Below, one piece after another: positions 44,831 through 54,103 of a stretch of 64,000 bases of DNA. A program made the position numbers and the translations under genes. This DNA is from Pleomorphomonas koreensis DSM 23070. GTDB lineage: Bacteria; Pseudomonadota; Alphaproteobacteria; Rhizobiales; Pleomorphomonadaceae. Positions within the stretch are counted from its first letter, which is position 1; each line of letters opens with the position of its first letter. The stretch covers positions 1-64,000 of the forward strand of contig NZ_AULH01000020.1 in the NCBI RefSeq assembly GCF_000425185.1, given 5' to 3'. The notes under the pieces were generated by a model. It was not told the DNA's origin. It searched no databases and saw only the letters and a program-made list of their open reading frames with translations.

Positions 44831-47800
44831 CGGCGGCGAGTTTCGGCTCCGGCTCCGGCCGCGCCGGCTGCTCGTCCTCGGTGAGGCCCATGGCCTCGGC
44901 GGCCGAGAGTTCGCCCGACAAGAGCCGCTCGACGTGGCCGCGCGGCTTGGCGAAGCCGGCCAGCGTCAGGTAGGCGACCGGCGTCAGGAACAGCGTGAAG
45001 ATCGTCGCAAAGCCGAGGCCGCCGACCAGCACCCAGCCGAGGGCGATGCGCGCCTCGGCGCCGGCGCCGAAGGCCAGCACCAGCGGCACGGCGCCGACGA
45101 TGGTGGCGATCATGGTCATCACCACCGGTCTCAGGCGGATGCGGGCGGCGGTGCCGATCGCCTCGCGGACGCTCTTGCCCTCGTCGCGGAGCTGGTTGGC
45201 GAATTCGACGATCAGGATGCCGTTCTTGGCCATGATGCCGACCACCATCACGAGGCCGATCTGGCTGTAGATGTTGAGCGTGCCGCCGGTGAAGCGGATG
45301 GCGAACACCGCGGCGGCGAGGCCGAAGGGCACGGTGGCGATGATGATCAGCGCGGCGACGAAGCTCTCGAACTGGGCGGCGAGCACCAGGAGCACCACGA
45401 TCAGCGCGAAGCCGAAGGTGGTGGTGAGGCCGGCCGACGTCTGGGCCAGCGCCGCCGCCTCGCCGGTCTGCTTGATGCCGTAGCCGGCCGGCAGCACCGA
45501 GGCCGCCACCTCGTCGGCCACCGCCATCGCCTGGCGGAGCGCCACGCCGGGGGCGGGATCGACGGAGATCGGCACCGCCCGCTGCTGGCCGTCGCGGGAG
45601 AGGCCCGGCGCCGTCGAGCCCTCGACCAGCGTGGCGATGGCGCTCATCGGCACCATCCGCTTGTCGGCGGTTCTGAGGAAGACGTTGCCGAGGTCGGTGG
45701 GATCGTCGATCGGGTTGGCGGTGGAGACCAGCTTGACCGGGATGATGCGGTCGCCGACCGACACGTCGACCACCTCGCGGCCGTCGAGCACGGCTTGCAG
45801 CGCCTGGGCGAGGCCGGCGACGGGGATGCCGAGGTCCTGCGCCCGGTCGCGGTCGATGCGCACGGCGAGCTGCGGCTGCGTCGGCTGGTAGTCGAGCGTG
45901 GCGCCGCGCACTTCCGGCCGGGCCTCCAGCGCCTTGATGAAGGCGTCGCCGACCTTGGACAGGCCGTCGAAGTCGGGGCCGACCAGCGACAGCCTGAGGC
46001 CCTGGCCGCCGCCGCGGATGCCGAGCGAGTTGGAGCTGAAGACGCGGGCCTGGATGGCCGGGATGGCGGCGAGCTTGCCGTTGATCTCGGCGGCGATCTC
46101 CGCCTGGCCGCGGCTGCGCTTCTCCCAGGGGGCGAGCGTCACCATCATGAAGCCGGAGTTGGTGTCGCCGCGGCCGGCGATGGCGAAGCTGGCCGTCGCC
46201 TCGCCGCTGTCGAGATAGGGCTGGACCACGGCGGCCACCTTATCCATCTGCCGGCCCATGGCGTCGATGGAAATGCCGGACGGCGCGCTGATCGACAGCG
46301 TCACCGAGCCGCGATCCTCGCGCGGCGTCAGCTCGCTCGGCAGGCCCTGGAAGACGATCCAGGCGACGGCGCCGAAGGCGACCGACAGGAGGGCGACGAT
46401 CAGCGGCGCGGCCAGCGCCGCATCGAGCAGGCGGCCGTAGAGCGCGGCGAGCGGCCGGCCGGCGGCGCCGAGCAGGCGCGGCATGATCGCCCGCTTCTGC
46501 GCCTCCTCGGCCGGCAGGATGGTGGCGGCCAGCATCGGCGCGAAGGTCAGGGCGGTGAAGCCGGAGATGGTGACGGCGATGGCCAGCACGAAGCCGAATT
46601 CGCGGAACAGGCTGCCGGCGGTGCCGGGCAGGAAGGAGATCGGCACGAACACGGCGGCCAGCGTCGCCGTGGTGGCCAGCACGGCGAAGAACACTTCCTC
46701 GGTGCCGAGCACCGCCGCCGCCCGCGCCTTCATGCCCATGTGGCGGCGGCGGACGATGTTTTCGAGCACGACGATGGCGTCGTCGACCACGAGGCCGGTG
46801 GCCAGCACCAGGGCGAGCAGGGTGACGATGTTGATCGAGAAGCCGGCCAGCCACATGGCGGCCAGCGTGCCGATCAGCGACACCGGGATGGTGATGGCCG
46901 GGATCAGCGTCGCCCGCCAGTTGGCGAGGAACAGGTAGATGACGGCGATGACGATCACCACGCCGAGCCCCAGCGCCAGGATCACCTCGTGCAGGGCGCC
47001 GTTGATGAAGCGCGCCTCGTCGGAGGTGACCGCCAGCGTGACGCCGTCCGGCAGCGTCGGCTTCAGGCTCTCGACGACGCGGGCGACGTCGTTGGAGATC
47101 TGGATCGAGTTGGAGCGGGCGGCGCGGACGATGCCCATGCCGATGCCGGCCTTGCCGTTGATCTTGAGCTGCGAGGTGCCGGTGTCCGGGGCGAGCGTCA
47201 CCGTCGCCACGTCGCCGAGCCGCGTCCGGGCGTCGACCAGCAGGTTGGCCATGCCGGCGGCGTCGGTGATGCGGGCGTCGGCACGCACCACGAGGCTGAG
47301 GTCGCGGCTGGCCAGCGAGCCGGCCGGGCTGTCCATCGACACGGTGGCCAGCGTCGACGTGAGGTCGGCGACGGTGAGGCCGCGGGCGGCCAGTGCCGTC
47401 TGGTCGATGTCGACGCGGAACACCGGCTCCTGGTCGCCGAACACCTGCACGTCGGCGACGCCGTCGACGGCGGCCAGCGCGTCGGCGATGTGGTCGTTGA
47501 CCAGGCTGGTGAGGTCTTCGAGCGACACCCGGTCGGAGGTGACGGCCAGGCGGATGATGGCGTCGCCGTCGGCGTCGGCCTTGACGATCTGCGGCTCGTC
47601 GATGCCGTCCGGCAACTGGTTGCGGATGCGGCTCACCGCGTCGCGGGTGTCGTTGGCGGCGACGTTGAGGTCGGTGGTCTCGGAGAATTCGATGGTGACG
47701 CGCGCCCGGCCGAAGCTCGACCGGCCGGAGATCGAGGTGACGCCGGCGACGCGCGCCACCGCCGATTCGACGCGGGCGGTGACGTCGGTGTCGATGGTCT

Positions 47801-47984
47801 CCGGCGCGGCGCCGGTATAGCCGACGCTGACGGTGACCACCGGGCGGTCGACGTCCGGCAGTTCGCGCACCTCGACGTCGCGATAGGCGGCGAGGCCGGC
47901 GACGATGACCAGCGCGTTGACCACCAGCGCCAGCACCGGCCGGCGGACGAACAGGGCGGTGAGGGCGTGGCTGCGGCCGCTCAT
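44826..47984 (-). CDS. RND efflux pump, inner-membrane transporter (HAE1/AcrB type)
   Basis: A 1052-residue protein with 12 predicted helices and two large periplasmic loops. The proton relay is present: GLVVDDAIVVLENIVRR (two Asp in TM4). Other markers are FVRRPVLALVVNALVIVAGL at the start, YTGAAPETIDTDVTARVESA, the GISIDAMGRQMDKV region and VGIMAKNGILIVEFANQLRD. It exports hydrophobic or amphiphilic compounds driven by protons. Substrates are unknown, and no outer-membrane channel gene is adjacent. It overlaps the fusion-protein gene by four bases (ATGA). Confidence 0.96.
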   Translation of the reverse strand: MSGRSHALTALFVRRPVLALVVNALVIVAGLAAYRDVEVRELPDVDRPVVTVSVGYTGAAPETIDTDVTARVESAVARVAGVTSISGRSSFGRARVTIEFSETTDLNVAANDTRDAVSRIRNQLPDGIDEPQIVKADADGDAIIRLAVTSDRVSLEDLTSLVNDHIADALAAVDGVADVQVFGDQEPVFRVDIDQTALAARGLTVADLTSTLATVSMDSPAGSLASRDLSLVVRADARITDAAGMANLLVDARTRLGDVATVTLAPDTGTSQLKINGKAGIGMGIVRAARSNSIQISNDVARVVESLKPTLPDGVTLAVTSDEARFINGALHEVILALGLGVVIVIAVIYLFLANWRATLIPAITIPVSLIGTLAAMWLAGFSINIVTLLALVLATGLVVDDAIVVLENIVRRRHMGMKARAAAVLGTEEVFFAVLATTATLAAVFVPISFLPGTAGSLFREFGFVLAIAVTISGFTALTFAPMLAATILPAEEAQKRAIMPRLLGAAGRPLAALYGRLLDAALAAPLIVALLSVAFGAVAWIVFQGLPSELTPREDRGSVTLSISAPSGISIDAMGRQMDKVAAVVQPYLDSGEATASFAIAGRGDTNSGFMMVTLAPWEKRSRGQAEIAAEINGKLAAIPAIQARVFSSNSLGIRGGGQGLRLSLVGPDFDGLSKVGDAFIKALEARPEVRGATLDYQPTQPQLAVRIDRDRAQDLGIPVAGLAQALQAVLDGREVVDVSVGDRIIPVKLVSTANPIDDPTDLGNVFLRTADKRMVPMSAIATLVEGSTAPGLSRDGQQRAVPISVDPAPGVALRQAMAVADEVAASVLPAGYGIKQTGEAAALAQTSAGLTTTFGFALIVVLLVLAAQFESFVAALIIIATVPFGLAAAVFAIRFTGGTLNIYSQIGLVMVVGIMAKNGILIVEFANQLRDEGKSVREAIGTAARIRLRPVVMTMIATIVGAVPLVLAFGAGAEARIALGWVLVGGLGFATIFTLFLTPVAYLTLAGFAKPRGHVERLLSGELSAAEAMGLTEDEQPARPEPEPKLAAE

Positions 47985-49204
47985 GGCTTCTGGCCCTCGG
48001 CGTTGCCGGCGATCCGCTCCGGCTTGTCGGCGGTCCTGACGGGCGCGCCGGCCCGCACCGCCTGCACGCCCTCGACCACCACCAGGTCGCCGGCGGAGAG
48101 ATCGCCGCTGACCAGCACGGTCTCGGCGTTGCGCTCGACGATGCCGACGCCGACCCGCCTCGCCTTGCCGTCGTCGACGGCCCAGACATAGGCGCCGTCG
48201 CGGTCCCATTGCACCGACGGCGCCGGCACGGCCGTTTCAGTGACGCCGGGAAAGCGGACGGTGACGGCAAACGACATGCCGGGCCTCAGCACGTCGTCGG
48301 GGTTGGCGACGGTCGCCTGCGCCACCAGCGTGCGGCTGTCGGCCTCGATGCGGCTGCCGACGGCGGTGACCTTGCCGGCAAAGCTCCTGCCCGGCTGCGA
48401 CGGCGTTGCCACCTCGATCGCCTGTCCCACGGCGAGGCGGGCGGCGAAGGCCTCGGGCACGCGGAACTCCACCTTGATCTCCGAGCGGTCGTCGAGGGTG
48501 ACAAGCTCCGTGGCGTTCGACACCATGTCGCCGACCTCGACCGACGTCAGGCCGACCACGCCGGAAAACGGCGCGGCGATGGTGCGGCGGCTGAGGGCGA
48601 GTTCGGCCTCCTGGAGCGCGAGGCGGGCCTTCGACAGCTCGAAGCGGGCGGTGTCGCGCTCGGCGGCGGAAATGGCTTTGGTCTCGGCCAGCCGGTCGTT
48701 GCGCGTCGCCCGCGCGTCGGCGTCGTCGAGGGCGATCTTCGCCTGCTCCACGGCGATCTTCTCGCTGTCGTCGTCGAGGCGGACCAGCGTGGCGCCGGCT
48801 TCGACGCGCTCGCCCGGCGTGAAGGCGATCTCCGTCACCATGCCGGTGGCGCGCGGGAAGATGGCGACGGTGCGCGCCGCCTCGGCGGTGCCGATGGCGC
48901 TGACGCGGTCGGCGGTCTCGGCCATCACCACCGGCGCGGTGACGACCAGCGCCGCCCGGTTGCCGGAGGAGCCGCCGCCCGGCGGCCCGCCGGCCTGATT
49001 TCCGCCGTTGCGGTGGCCGGTGGCGGCCGGCGGAGTCGCGGCGGCCGCGCTGTCGGTGGCGAGGAATGCCCACTTGGGCAGCAGCGCTTCCGGAACGCCG
49101 GCGGCGGCGAGGCGCGGCCGTGCCCCCGGATCGACGGCGCCCCAGATGGCGACGCCGGCGAGGGCCAGCAGCAGGGCAAGCGCCAGTTGTTTCCAGAAGG
49201 CCAT
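47981..49204 (-). CDS. RND efflux periplasmic adaptor (membrane fusion protein)
   Basis: A 407-residue protein with an N-terminal membrane anchor (residues about 7-24) and a low-complexity Gly/Ala/Pro linker (about 50-85). Then comes the classic order of lipoyl half (AIFPRATGMVTEIAFTPGER), coiled-coil hairpin (EKIAVEQAKIALDDADARAT), second lipoyl half (IAAPFSGVVGLTSVEVGDMV) and beta-barrel and proximal domains. It links the RND pump to an outer-membrane channel. There is no regulator gene in the operon. Confidence 0.94.
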   Translation of the reverse strand: MAFWKQLALALLLALAGVAIWGAVDPGARPRLAAAGVPEALLPKWAFLATDSAAAATPPAATGHRNGGNQAGGPPGGGSSGNRAALVVTAPVVMAETADRVSAIGTAEAARTVAIFPRATGMVTEIAFTPGERVEAGATLVRLDDDSEKIAVEQAKIALDDADARATRNDRLAETKAISAAERDTARFELSKARLALQEAELALSRRTIAAPFSGVVGLTSVEVGDMVSNATELVTLDDRSEIKVEFRVPEAFAARLAVGQAIEVATPSQPGRSFAGKVTAVGSRIEADSRTLVAQATVANPDDVLRPGMSFAVTVRFPGVTETAVPAPSVQWDRDGAYVWAVDDGKARRVGVGIVERNAETVLVSGDLSAGDLVVVEGVQAVRAGAPVRTADKPERIAGNAEGQKP

Positions 49205-49317
49205 GAGTCCGGGCTCCGTTCGGCAATGCAGCCTCAGGGATAATCCGGAAAACTAGGGACACGAAAGCGGCGAAAGTGTACGCAAGTGTATCACACCAAA
49301 GTCTATGTCGGGGAGAA

Positions 49318-49866
49318 TCACTCCGTGGCCCGGCGCCTCAGCCAGGGGCGCGTGCCGGCCGGCGGCTCGGGCACGGCGCCCGGCTGGTAGTGAAGGTCGG
49401 GCGAGGGGTCGCGGCCCTCGGCGAGATAGCGGCGGGTCGTCGGGTGGCTGACCTCGAAGGCGGTGAAGCCGACGCGCCGCATCAAGGCTATCTCGTCGAT
49501 CAGCACGTCGCCGACGGCGCGGATCTCGCCCGAGAACCCGGCGCGGACGAGGCGGGCGGCATGGCTGAAGCCGCGGCCGTCGGCATATTTCGGGAAGTCG
49601 ACGGCGATGACGGCGAGGCGACTGATGAGCGGCGCCACGTCCTCGAAGCGGTCGGCCGGCGCGTAGAGGAGGCCGAGCCGGCGGTTGCCGGGGCCGTTGC
49701 CGTCGCCATTGTCCTCAAGCGTCGCGCGGAGCGCGGCGAGCGGCAGGATCAGCCCGTCGCCGCCGCCGTCCGTCTCGAGAATCGCGAAATCGTTGGGCTC
49801 GAAGCGGCCGTTGCGGAACACGTCGGGCGTCGAGGCGCGGAGGGGGGCGGGCGATGGCGCGGCCAT
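49318..49866 (-). CDS. DUF934 family protein of the sulfite reduction operon
   Basis: A 182-residue protein with DUF934 stretches: LLYAPADRFEDVAPLISRLA, AVDFPKYADGRGFSHAARLV, RAGFSGEIRAVGDVLIDE and MRRVGFTAFEVS. This family is almost always next to sulfite reductase in Proteobacteria, and its exact role is unproven. It starts three bases after the cysH stop, so it is the last gene of the operon. Confidence 0.92.
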   Translation of the reverse strand: MAAPSPAPLRASTPDVFRNGRFEPNDFAILETDGGGDGLILPLAALRATLEDNGDGNGPGNRRLGLLYAPADRFEDVAPLISRLAVIAVDFPKYADGRGFSHAARLVRAGFSGEIRAVGDVLIDEIALMRRVGFTAFEVSHPTTRRYLAEGRDPSPDLHYQPGAVPEPPAGTRPWLRRRATE

Positions 49867-49869
49867 GGG

Positions 49870-50592
49870 TCAGGCTCCGGGGAGGGCCGGGTCGGGCGCC
49901 CGGCCATGATGGATGCCGCATTCGGTCTTGCCGCGGCCGCGCCAGCGGCCGGCCCGCTCGTCCTCGCCCGGCCGCACCCGGTCGGTACAAGGCAGACAAC
50001 CGATCGACGGATAGCCTTCGGCGACCAGCGGATGCGGCGGCAGGCGGCGCGCCTCGCGATAGGCGTCGATGCGCGCCCGGTTCCAGCCGACCAGCGGGTT
50101 GACCTTGATGCGGCCGTCTTCGGCCTCGAACGGCGGCAGGCTGGCTCGCGTATCGGCCTGGTAGCGCTTGCGGCCGGAAATCCAGGCGGCATAGGGCGCG
50201 AGCGCGGCGGCGAGCGGCTTCACCTTGCGGGTGTCGCAGCAGGCATCGGCGTCGCTCATCCAGAGCGCGCCGGCCGGATCGGCGGCGGCGAGGTCGGCGG
50301 CGTCGGGGCGGCGGGTGACGACGCCGGTCAGGCCGAGGGCGTTGATCAGCGTGTCACGGTAGAGAAGCGTCGCCGGGAACAGCTTGCCGGTGTCGAGGAA
50401 GAGGATCGGCAGGCCGCGATCGAGGTCGGCGACCATCGCCAGCAGCACGGCGCTGTCGGCGCCGAAGCTGGAAACCAGCGCGATGCGGCCGGCGAAAAGA
50501 TCGAGCGCCGCGGCGATCACCGCTTCCGCGTCCGCCCCGTCGTAGAGGGCGGCAAGGCGTTGCGCCTCGGCGTCGAGCCCGTCAGGCGCCAT
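49870..50592 (-). CDS. cysH: Phosphoadenylyl/adenylyl-sulfate reductase, Fe-S type
   Basis: A 240-residue enzyme. The PP-loop is LVSSFGADSAVLLAMV. Cys pairs are present in ADACCDTRKVKP and SIGCLPCTDRV, and the catalytic Cys lies in TECGIHHG. The CC...CxxC set binds a 4Fe-4S cluster and marks the APS-using (plant/pseudomonad) type rather than the PAPS-only enterobacterial type. It reduces activated sulfate to sulfite with thioredoxin. It overlaps cysI by 11 bases. Confidence 0.95.
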   Translation of the reverse strand: MAPDGLDAEAQRLAALYDGADAEAVIAAALDLFAGRIALVSSFGADSAVLLAMVADLDRGLPILFLDTGKLFPATLLYRDTLINALGLTGVVTRRPDAADLAAADPAGALWMSDADACCDTRKVKPLAAALAPYAAWISGRKRYQADTRASLPPFEAEDGRIKVNPLVGWNRARIDAYREARRLPPHPLVAEGYPSIGCLPCTDRVRPGEDERAGRWRGRGKTECGIHHGRAPDPALPGA

Positions 50593-52237
50593 AGAGCGCC
50601 TCCTTGAACGGCGCCTCGCCCAGCCGGCGGTAGGCGGCGAGGAAGGTCTCGCCGGGCGACGTCCGGAGCTTCAGATAGGTATCGACGATGGTCTCGACGG
50701 CATCGACGACGCCGTCCGAGGAGAAGCCGGGGCCGACGATCTCGCCGATCGAGGCGCTTTCATCGGGGTTGCCGCCGAGGCTGATCTGGTAGAATTCCTC
50801 GCCCTTGCGGTCGACGCCGAGGATGCCGATGTGGCCGACGTGATGGTGGCCGCAGGCGTTGATGCAGCCGGAGATCTTGATCGACAGCGGCCCGATCTCG
50901 TCCTGCCGCTCCGGCGCGCCGAAGCGCTCGCTGATCTCGGAGGCGATCGGGATCGAGCGGGCGTTGGCCAGCGCGCAATAGTCGAGACCGGGGCAGGCGA
51001 TGATGTCGGTGATGGCGCCGGCGTTGGCGGTGGCGAGGTCCGCCGCCTGCAATGCCGCGTAAACCGCCGGCACATCGTCGAGCGCCAGATGCGGCAGGAT
51101 CAGGTTCTGCTCGTGGCTGACGCGGATCTCCGAGAAGGCCCAGCGCTCGGCAATGGCGGCGACGGCGTCCATCTGGTCGGCCGAGGCGTCGCCGGGAATG
51201 CCGCCGATCGGCTTCAGCGAGATGGTCAGCGAGGTGTAGCCCGGCGCCTTGTGGCGGTGGAGATTGGAACGGACGAAGCGATCGAGCGCCGGGTTGGCGG
51301 CGCGGGCGGCGTCGAGCTTTGCCGACACCGCCGGCCGCGCCTCGAAGGCCGGCGGCGCGAAATAGGCGCGGATGCGCTCGGCTTCCTCGGCCGGCAGGCC
51401 GAGCACGCCGCCGCGGATGGCGTCGAACTCCTCCTCCACCATGCGGCGGATCTCGTCGATGCCGGTCTCGTGGACCAGGATCTTGATGCGCGCCTTGAAC
51501 TTGTTGTCGCGCCGGCCGAACAGGTTGTAGACGCGCAGGATGGCGTCGACATAGGCGAGGATGTCGGCCTCCGGCACGAAGGGATTGATCTCGCGGGCCA
51601 GCATCGGCGTCCGCCCCTGGCCGCCGCCGACGTGGACGGCGAAGCCGATGCCGCCGTCCGGCCCCCGCTTCACCTCAAGGCCGATGTCGTGCAGGCGGAT
51701 GGCCGCCCGGTCGTGGGCGGCGCCGGTCACCGCGATCTTGAACTTGCGCGGCAGGAAGCTGAACTCCGGATGCAGCGACGACCACTGGCGCAGGATTTCG
51801 GCATAGGGGCGGGGATCGTCGGCCTCGTCGAAGGCGGCGCCGGCGAAATGGTCGGCGGTGACGTTGCGGATGCAGTTGCCCGAGGTCTGGATGGCGTGCA
51901 TCTCCACCTCGGCCAGCTCGGCGAGGATGGCCGGCACGTCCTTGAGGGCCGGCCAGTTGAACTGCACGTTCTGCCGGGTGGTGAAGTGGCCGTAGCCCTT
52001 GTCGTAGGTGCGGGCGATATGGGCGAGGCGCCGCATCTGCCGCGACGACAGCGTGCCGTAGGGAATGGCGATCCGGAGCATGTAGGCGTGGAGCTGCAAA
52101 TAGACGCCGTTCATCAGCCTGAGCGGCTTGAACTCGTCCTCGCTGATCTCGCCGGCGAGCCGCCGCTCCACCTGGTCGGCGAACTGGGTGACGCGCTGGC
52201 GCACGAAGGCGGCATCGAATTCGTCGTAGCGATACAT
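50582..52237 (-). CDS. cysI: Sulfite/nitrite reductase hemoprotein subunit
   Basis: A 551-residue siroheme and 4Fe-4S enzyme. Cluster ligands are CPGLDYC and CINACGHHHVGHIGILG. The ferredoxin-like half-domains have HFTTRQNVQFNW and RVSHEQNLILPHL, and TSGNCIRNVT is the usual substrate-side loop. In this operon it should reduce sulfite to sulfide; the sequence type is close to ferredoxin-dependent nitrite reductases, so the electron donor is uncertain. It lies between a DUF2849 gene and cysH. Confidence 0.95.
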   Translation of the reverse strand: MYRYDEFDAAFVRQRVTQFADQVERRLAGEISEDEFKPLRLMNGVYLQLHAYMLRIAIPYGTLSSRQMRRLAHIARTYDKGYGHFTTRQNVQFNWPALKDVPAILAELAEVEMHAIQTSGNCIRNVTADHFAGAAFDEADDPRPYAEILRQWSSLHPEFSFLPRKFKIAVTGAAHDRAAIRLHDIGLEVKRGPDGGIGFAVHVGGGQGRTPMLAREINPFVPEADILAYVDAILRVYNLFGRRDNKFKARIKILVHETGIDEIRRMVEEEFDAIRGGVLGLPAEEAERIRAYFAPPAFEARPAVSAKLDAARAANPALDRFVRSNLHRHKAPGYTSLTISLKPIGGIPGDASADQMDAVAAIAERWAFSEIRVSHEQNLILPHLALDDVPAVYAALQAADLATANAGAITDIIACPGLDYCALANARSIPIASEISERFGAPERQDEIGPLSIKISGCINACGHHHVGHIGILGVDRKGEEFYQISLGGNPDESASIGEIVGPGFSSDGVVDAVETIVDTYLKLRTSPGETFLAAYRRLGEAPFKEALYGA

Positions 52238-52251
52238 GACGGCCTCCTTGT

Positions 52252-52542
52252 TCAGACGGCACCGGGCCGGTGGTCGGACTTGACGGTGGGGCCGAAGGCG
52301 CGGATGCGCTCGCGCAGCCGCTTCGGCACCACACGGCCGTCCGTCACCACGACGGCGATCGGCATGGCGTCGAGCACCTTCGAGGCGTCGACGTCGGCCT
52401 TAACGGCGATCGCCGTCGCGGCGAGATGGTCGGCGTCATCGATCACCTCGGCGGCGTCGACGTCGGCCACCCAGTCGCCGCCGGCGGTGCGGTAGACGAC
52501 GTCGCCGTCGAACAGGCGGTTGGCGGTGAAGATCTCGGGCAT
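52252..52542 (-). CDS. DUF2849 family protein, first gene of the sulfite operon
   Basis: A 96-residue protein: MPEIFTANRLFDGDVVYRTA, then VADVDAAEVIDDADHL and MPIAVVVTDGRVVPKRLRER near the end. The family is found beside cysI in Alphaproteobacteria with no proven function. It lies 14 bases upstream of cysI. The 176-base gap before it should hold the operon promoter. I see no clear regulator site there. Confidence 0.9.
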   Translation of the reverse strand: MPEIFTANRLFDGDVVYRTAGGDWVADVDAAEVIDDADHLAATAIAVKADVDASKVLDAMPIAVVVTDGRVVPKRLRERIRAFGPTVKSDHRPGAV

Positions 52543-52718
52543 GGGCGCTCCGGCGTCCGGCAGTGACGGTCCTGACCGAACACATAGTCGATCGCTCCGC
52601 CGAGAGCCTGCGTCATCGTTTCAAAAAGCAGGGCGGCGGCGGAAAAAACATCCCGCCGCCGGCCAAAGATTGAAAGCCTACAAAGACAATAGCCTATTTT
52701 CCGCGCAAAGACCGCCTT

Positions 52719-54020
52719 TCAGAGGCTGTCGAGCAGCTTGAACCAGGTCATGGCGGCGACCAGCGTCGGCCAGCGCAGCATCGGCCCGCCGGGGAAGGGC
52801 GTCACCGGCACCTTGGCGAACACGTCGAACCGGCCCATGGTTCCGGCCACCGCCTCGGCGACGACGTGGCCGACGAAGGGCGCCAGCATGACGCCCTGGC
52901 CGGAATAGCCGGCGGCGACGAAGACGTTGGGCTTCGGCCGGCGGATGAACGGCATGCGGTTGAAGGTGATGCCGAGCGTGCCGCCCCAGGCGTGGCTGAT
53001 GGAGACGCCCGCGAGCTTCGGGTAGACGCGGGCGAGATGCGGCCGCACGAAAGCGGCGATATCCGCGGGAAAGTCGTGGCTGTAGGTCTCGCCGCCGCCG
53101 AACACCAGCCGCCGGTCGGGTGTCTGATGCCAGTAGTAGACGACGAAGCGGCTGTCGCTCACCGCCTCCTCGCCGGGGATCAGCACCTCGTCGAGCGGTT
53201 CGGTGGCGACGACGAAATTGTTGATCGGCAGCACGCGGGCGTCGGTCTCGGCGTCGAGGCCGCCGAGATAGCCGTTGCCGGCCATGATCACCGTGTCGAC
53301 CATCGCCTCGCCAAGGGCGGTGACGACGATCGGCTTGGCGCCGTGGCGGATCAGGGTGACGCGGCTGTCCTCGTAAAGCGTCGCGCCGGCGGCGACGGCG
53401 GCACGGGCGAGGCCCAGCGCCAGCTTCAGCGGATGCAGCTTGCCGCCGGCCGGATCGAAGCTGGCGGCGTGGTAGACGTCGGTGCCGATGCGCTTGGCCG
53501 TTTCGTCGCGGTCGAGAAACTCCTTCTCGATGCCCCATTTCCGGCGGAGGTGGTCGACGTGGCGCCTCTCCGCCTCCACCTCGCGCGGCTTGTGCACGGT
53601 GTGGATCAGGCCGGGGCGGAAGTCGCAGTCGATGGCGTTCTCCGTGATCAGCCGGTCGAGATGGCCGCGTGCCTCGTCGGCAAGCCGCATGAGGTCGCGC
53701 GTCGGCCCCTCGCCGATCCGCGACGCCAGCCAGTCCGGGTCCTGCCGCTGGCCGGGGTGCACCTGGCCGCCGTTGCGGCCCGAGGCGCCCCAGCCGATCT
53801 TGTTGGCCTCGATCACCACCACCTTGTAGCCGGCTTTGGCCAGCGACAGCGCGGCCGACAGGCCGGTGTAGCCGCCGCCGACCACGGCGACGTCGGCCCG
53901 GACATGGCCTTTCAGGGCCGGGTAGGCCGGGATGTCGCCGGCCGAGGCGGCATACCAGGAGGCGACGTGCGGCGCTCGCCCTTCGGCGGGCATGAAGGTC
54001 GGCGCGGTGAGGGAGAACAT
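52719..54020 (-). CDS. FAD-dependent oxidoreductase, gamma-glutamylputrescine oxidase-like
   Basis: A 433-residue DAO-family flavoprotein. The Rossmann motif is VAVVGGGYTGLSAALSLAKA followed by a distal Glu (VVVIEANKIG) and the GASGRNGGQVHPGQ flavin loop. The end has NVFVAAGYSGQGVMLAPFVG. In the Puu pathway this type of enzyme oxidises gamma-glutamylputrescine. Placement after the aminotransferase and glutamine synthetase-like gene, next to potFGHI, supports that role. PuuB is the likely equivalent, but the substrate is inferred. Confidence 0.88.
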   Translation of the reverse strand: MFSLTAPTFMPAEGRAPHVASWYAASAGDIPAYPALKGHVRADVAVVGGGYTGLSAALSLAKAGYKVVVIEANKIGWGASGRNGGQVHPGQRQDPDWLASRIGEGPTRDLMRLADEARGHLDRLITENAIDCDFRPGLIHTVHKPREVEAERRHVDHLRRKWGIEKEFLDRDETAKRIGTDVYHAASFDPAGGKLHPLKLALGLARAAVAAGATLYEDSRVTLIRHGAKPIVVTALGEAMVDTVIMAGNGYLGGLDAETDARVLPINNFVVATEPLDEVLIPGEEAVSDSRFVVYYWHQTPDRRLVFGGGETYSHDFPADIAAFVRPHLARVYPKLAGVSISHAWGGTLGITFNRMPFIRRPKPNVFVAAGYSGQGVMLAPFVGHVVAEAVAGTMGRFDVFAKVPVTPFPGGPMLRWPTLVAAMTWFKLLDSL

Positions 54021-54103
54021 GCGGGATCGGCCTCGGGAATCGTCTTTCTCGCCCGCACCATAGCTGAAATGGACGGGCTCACGTGGCCTAAGTTTGCGCA
54101 GCC

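Noticed and set aside
44934-48191. A 1085-codon open frame on the plus strand
   Set aside because: It is antisense to the RND transporter and rich in Gly/Arg/His/Asp with no domain. Long antisense frames are expected in such GC-rich DNA.
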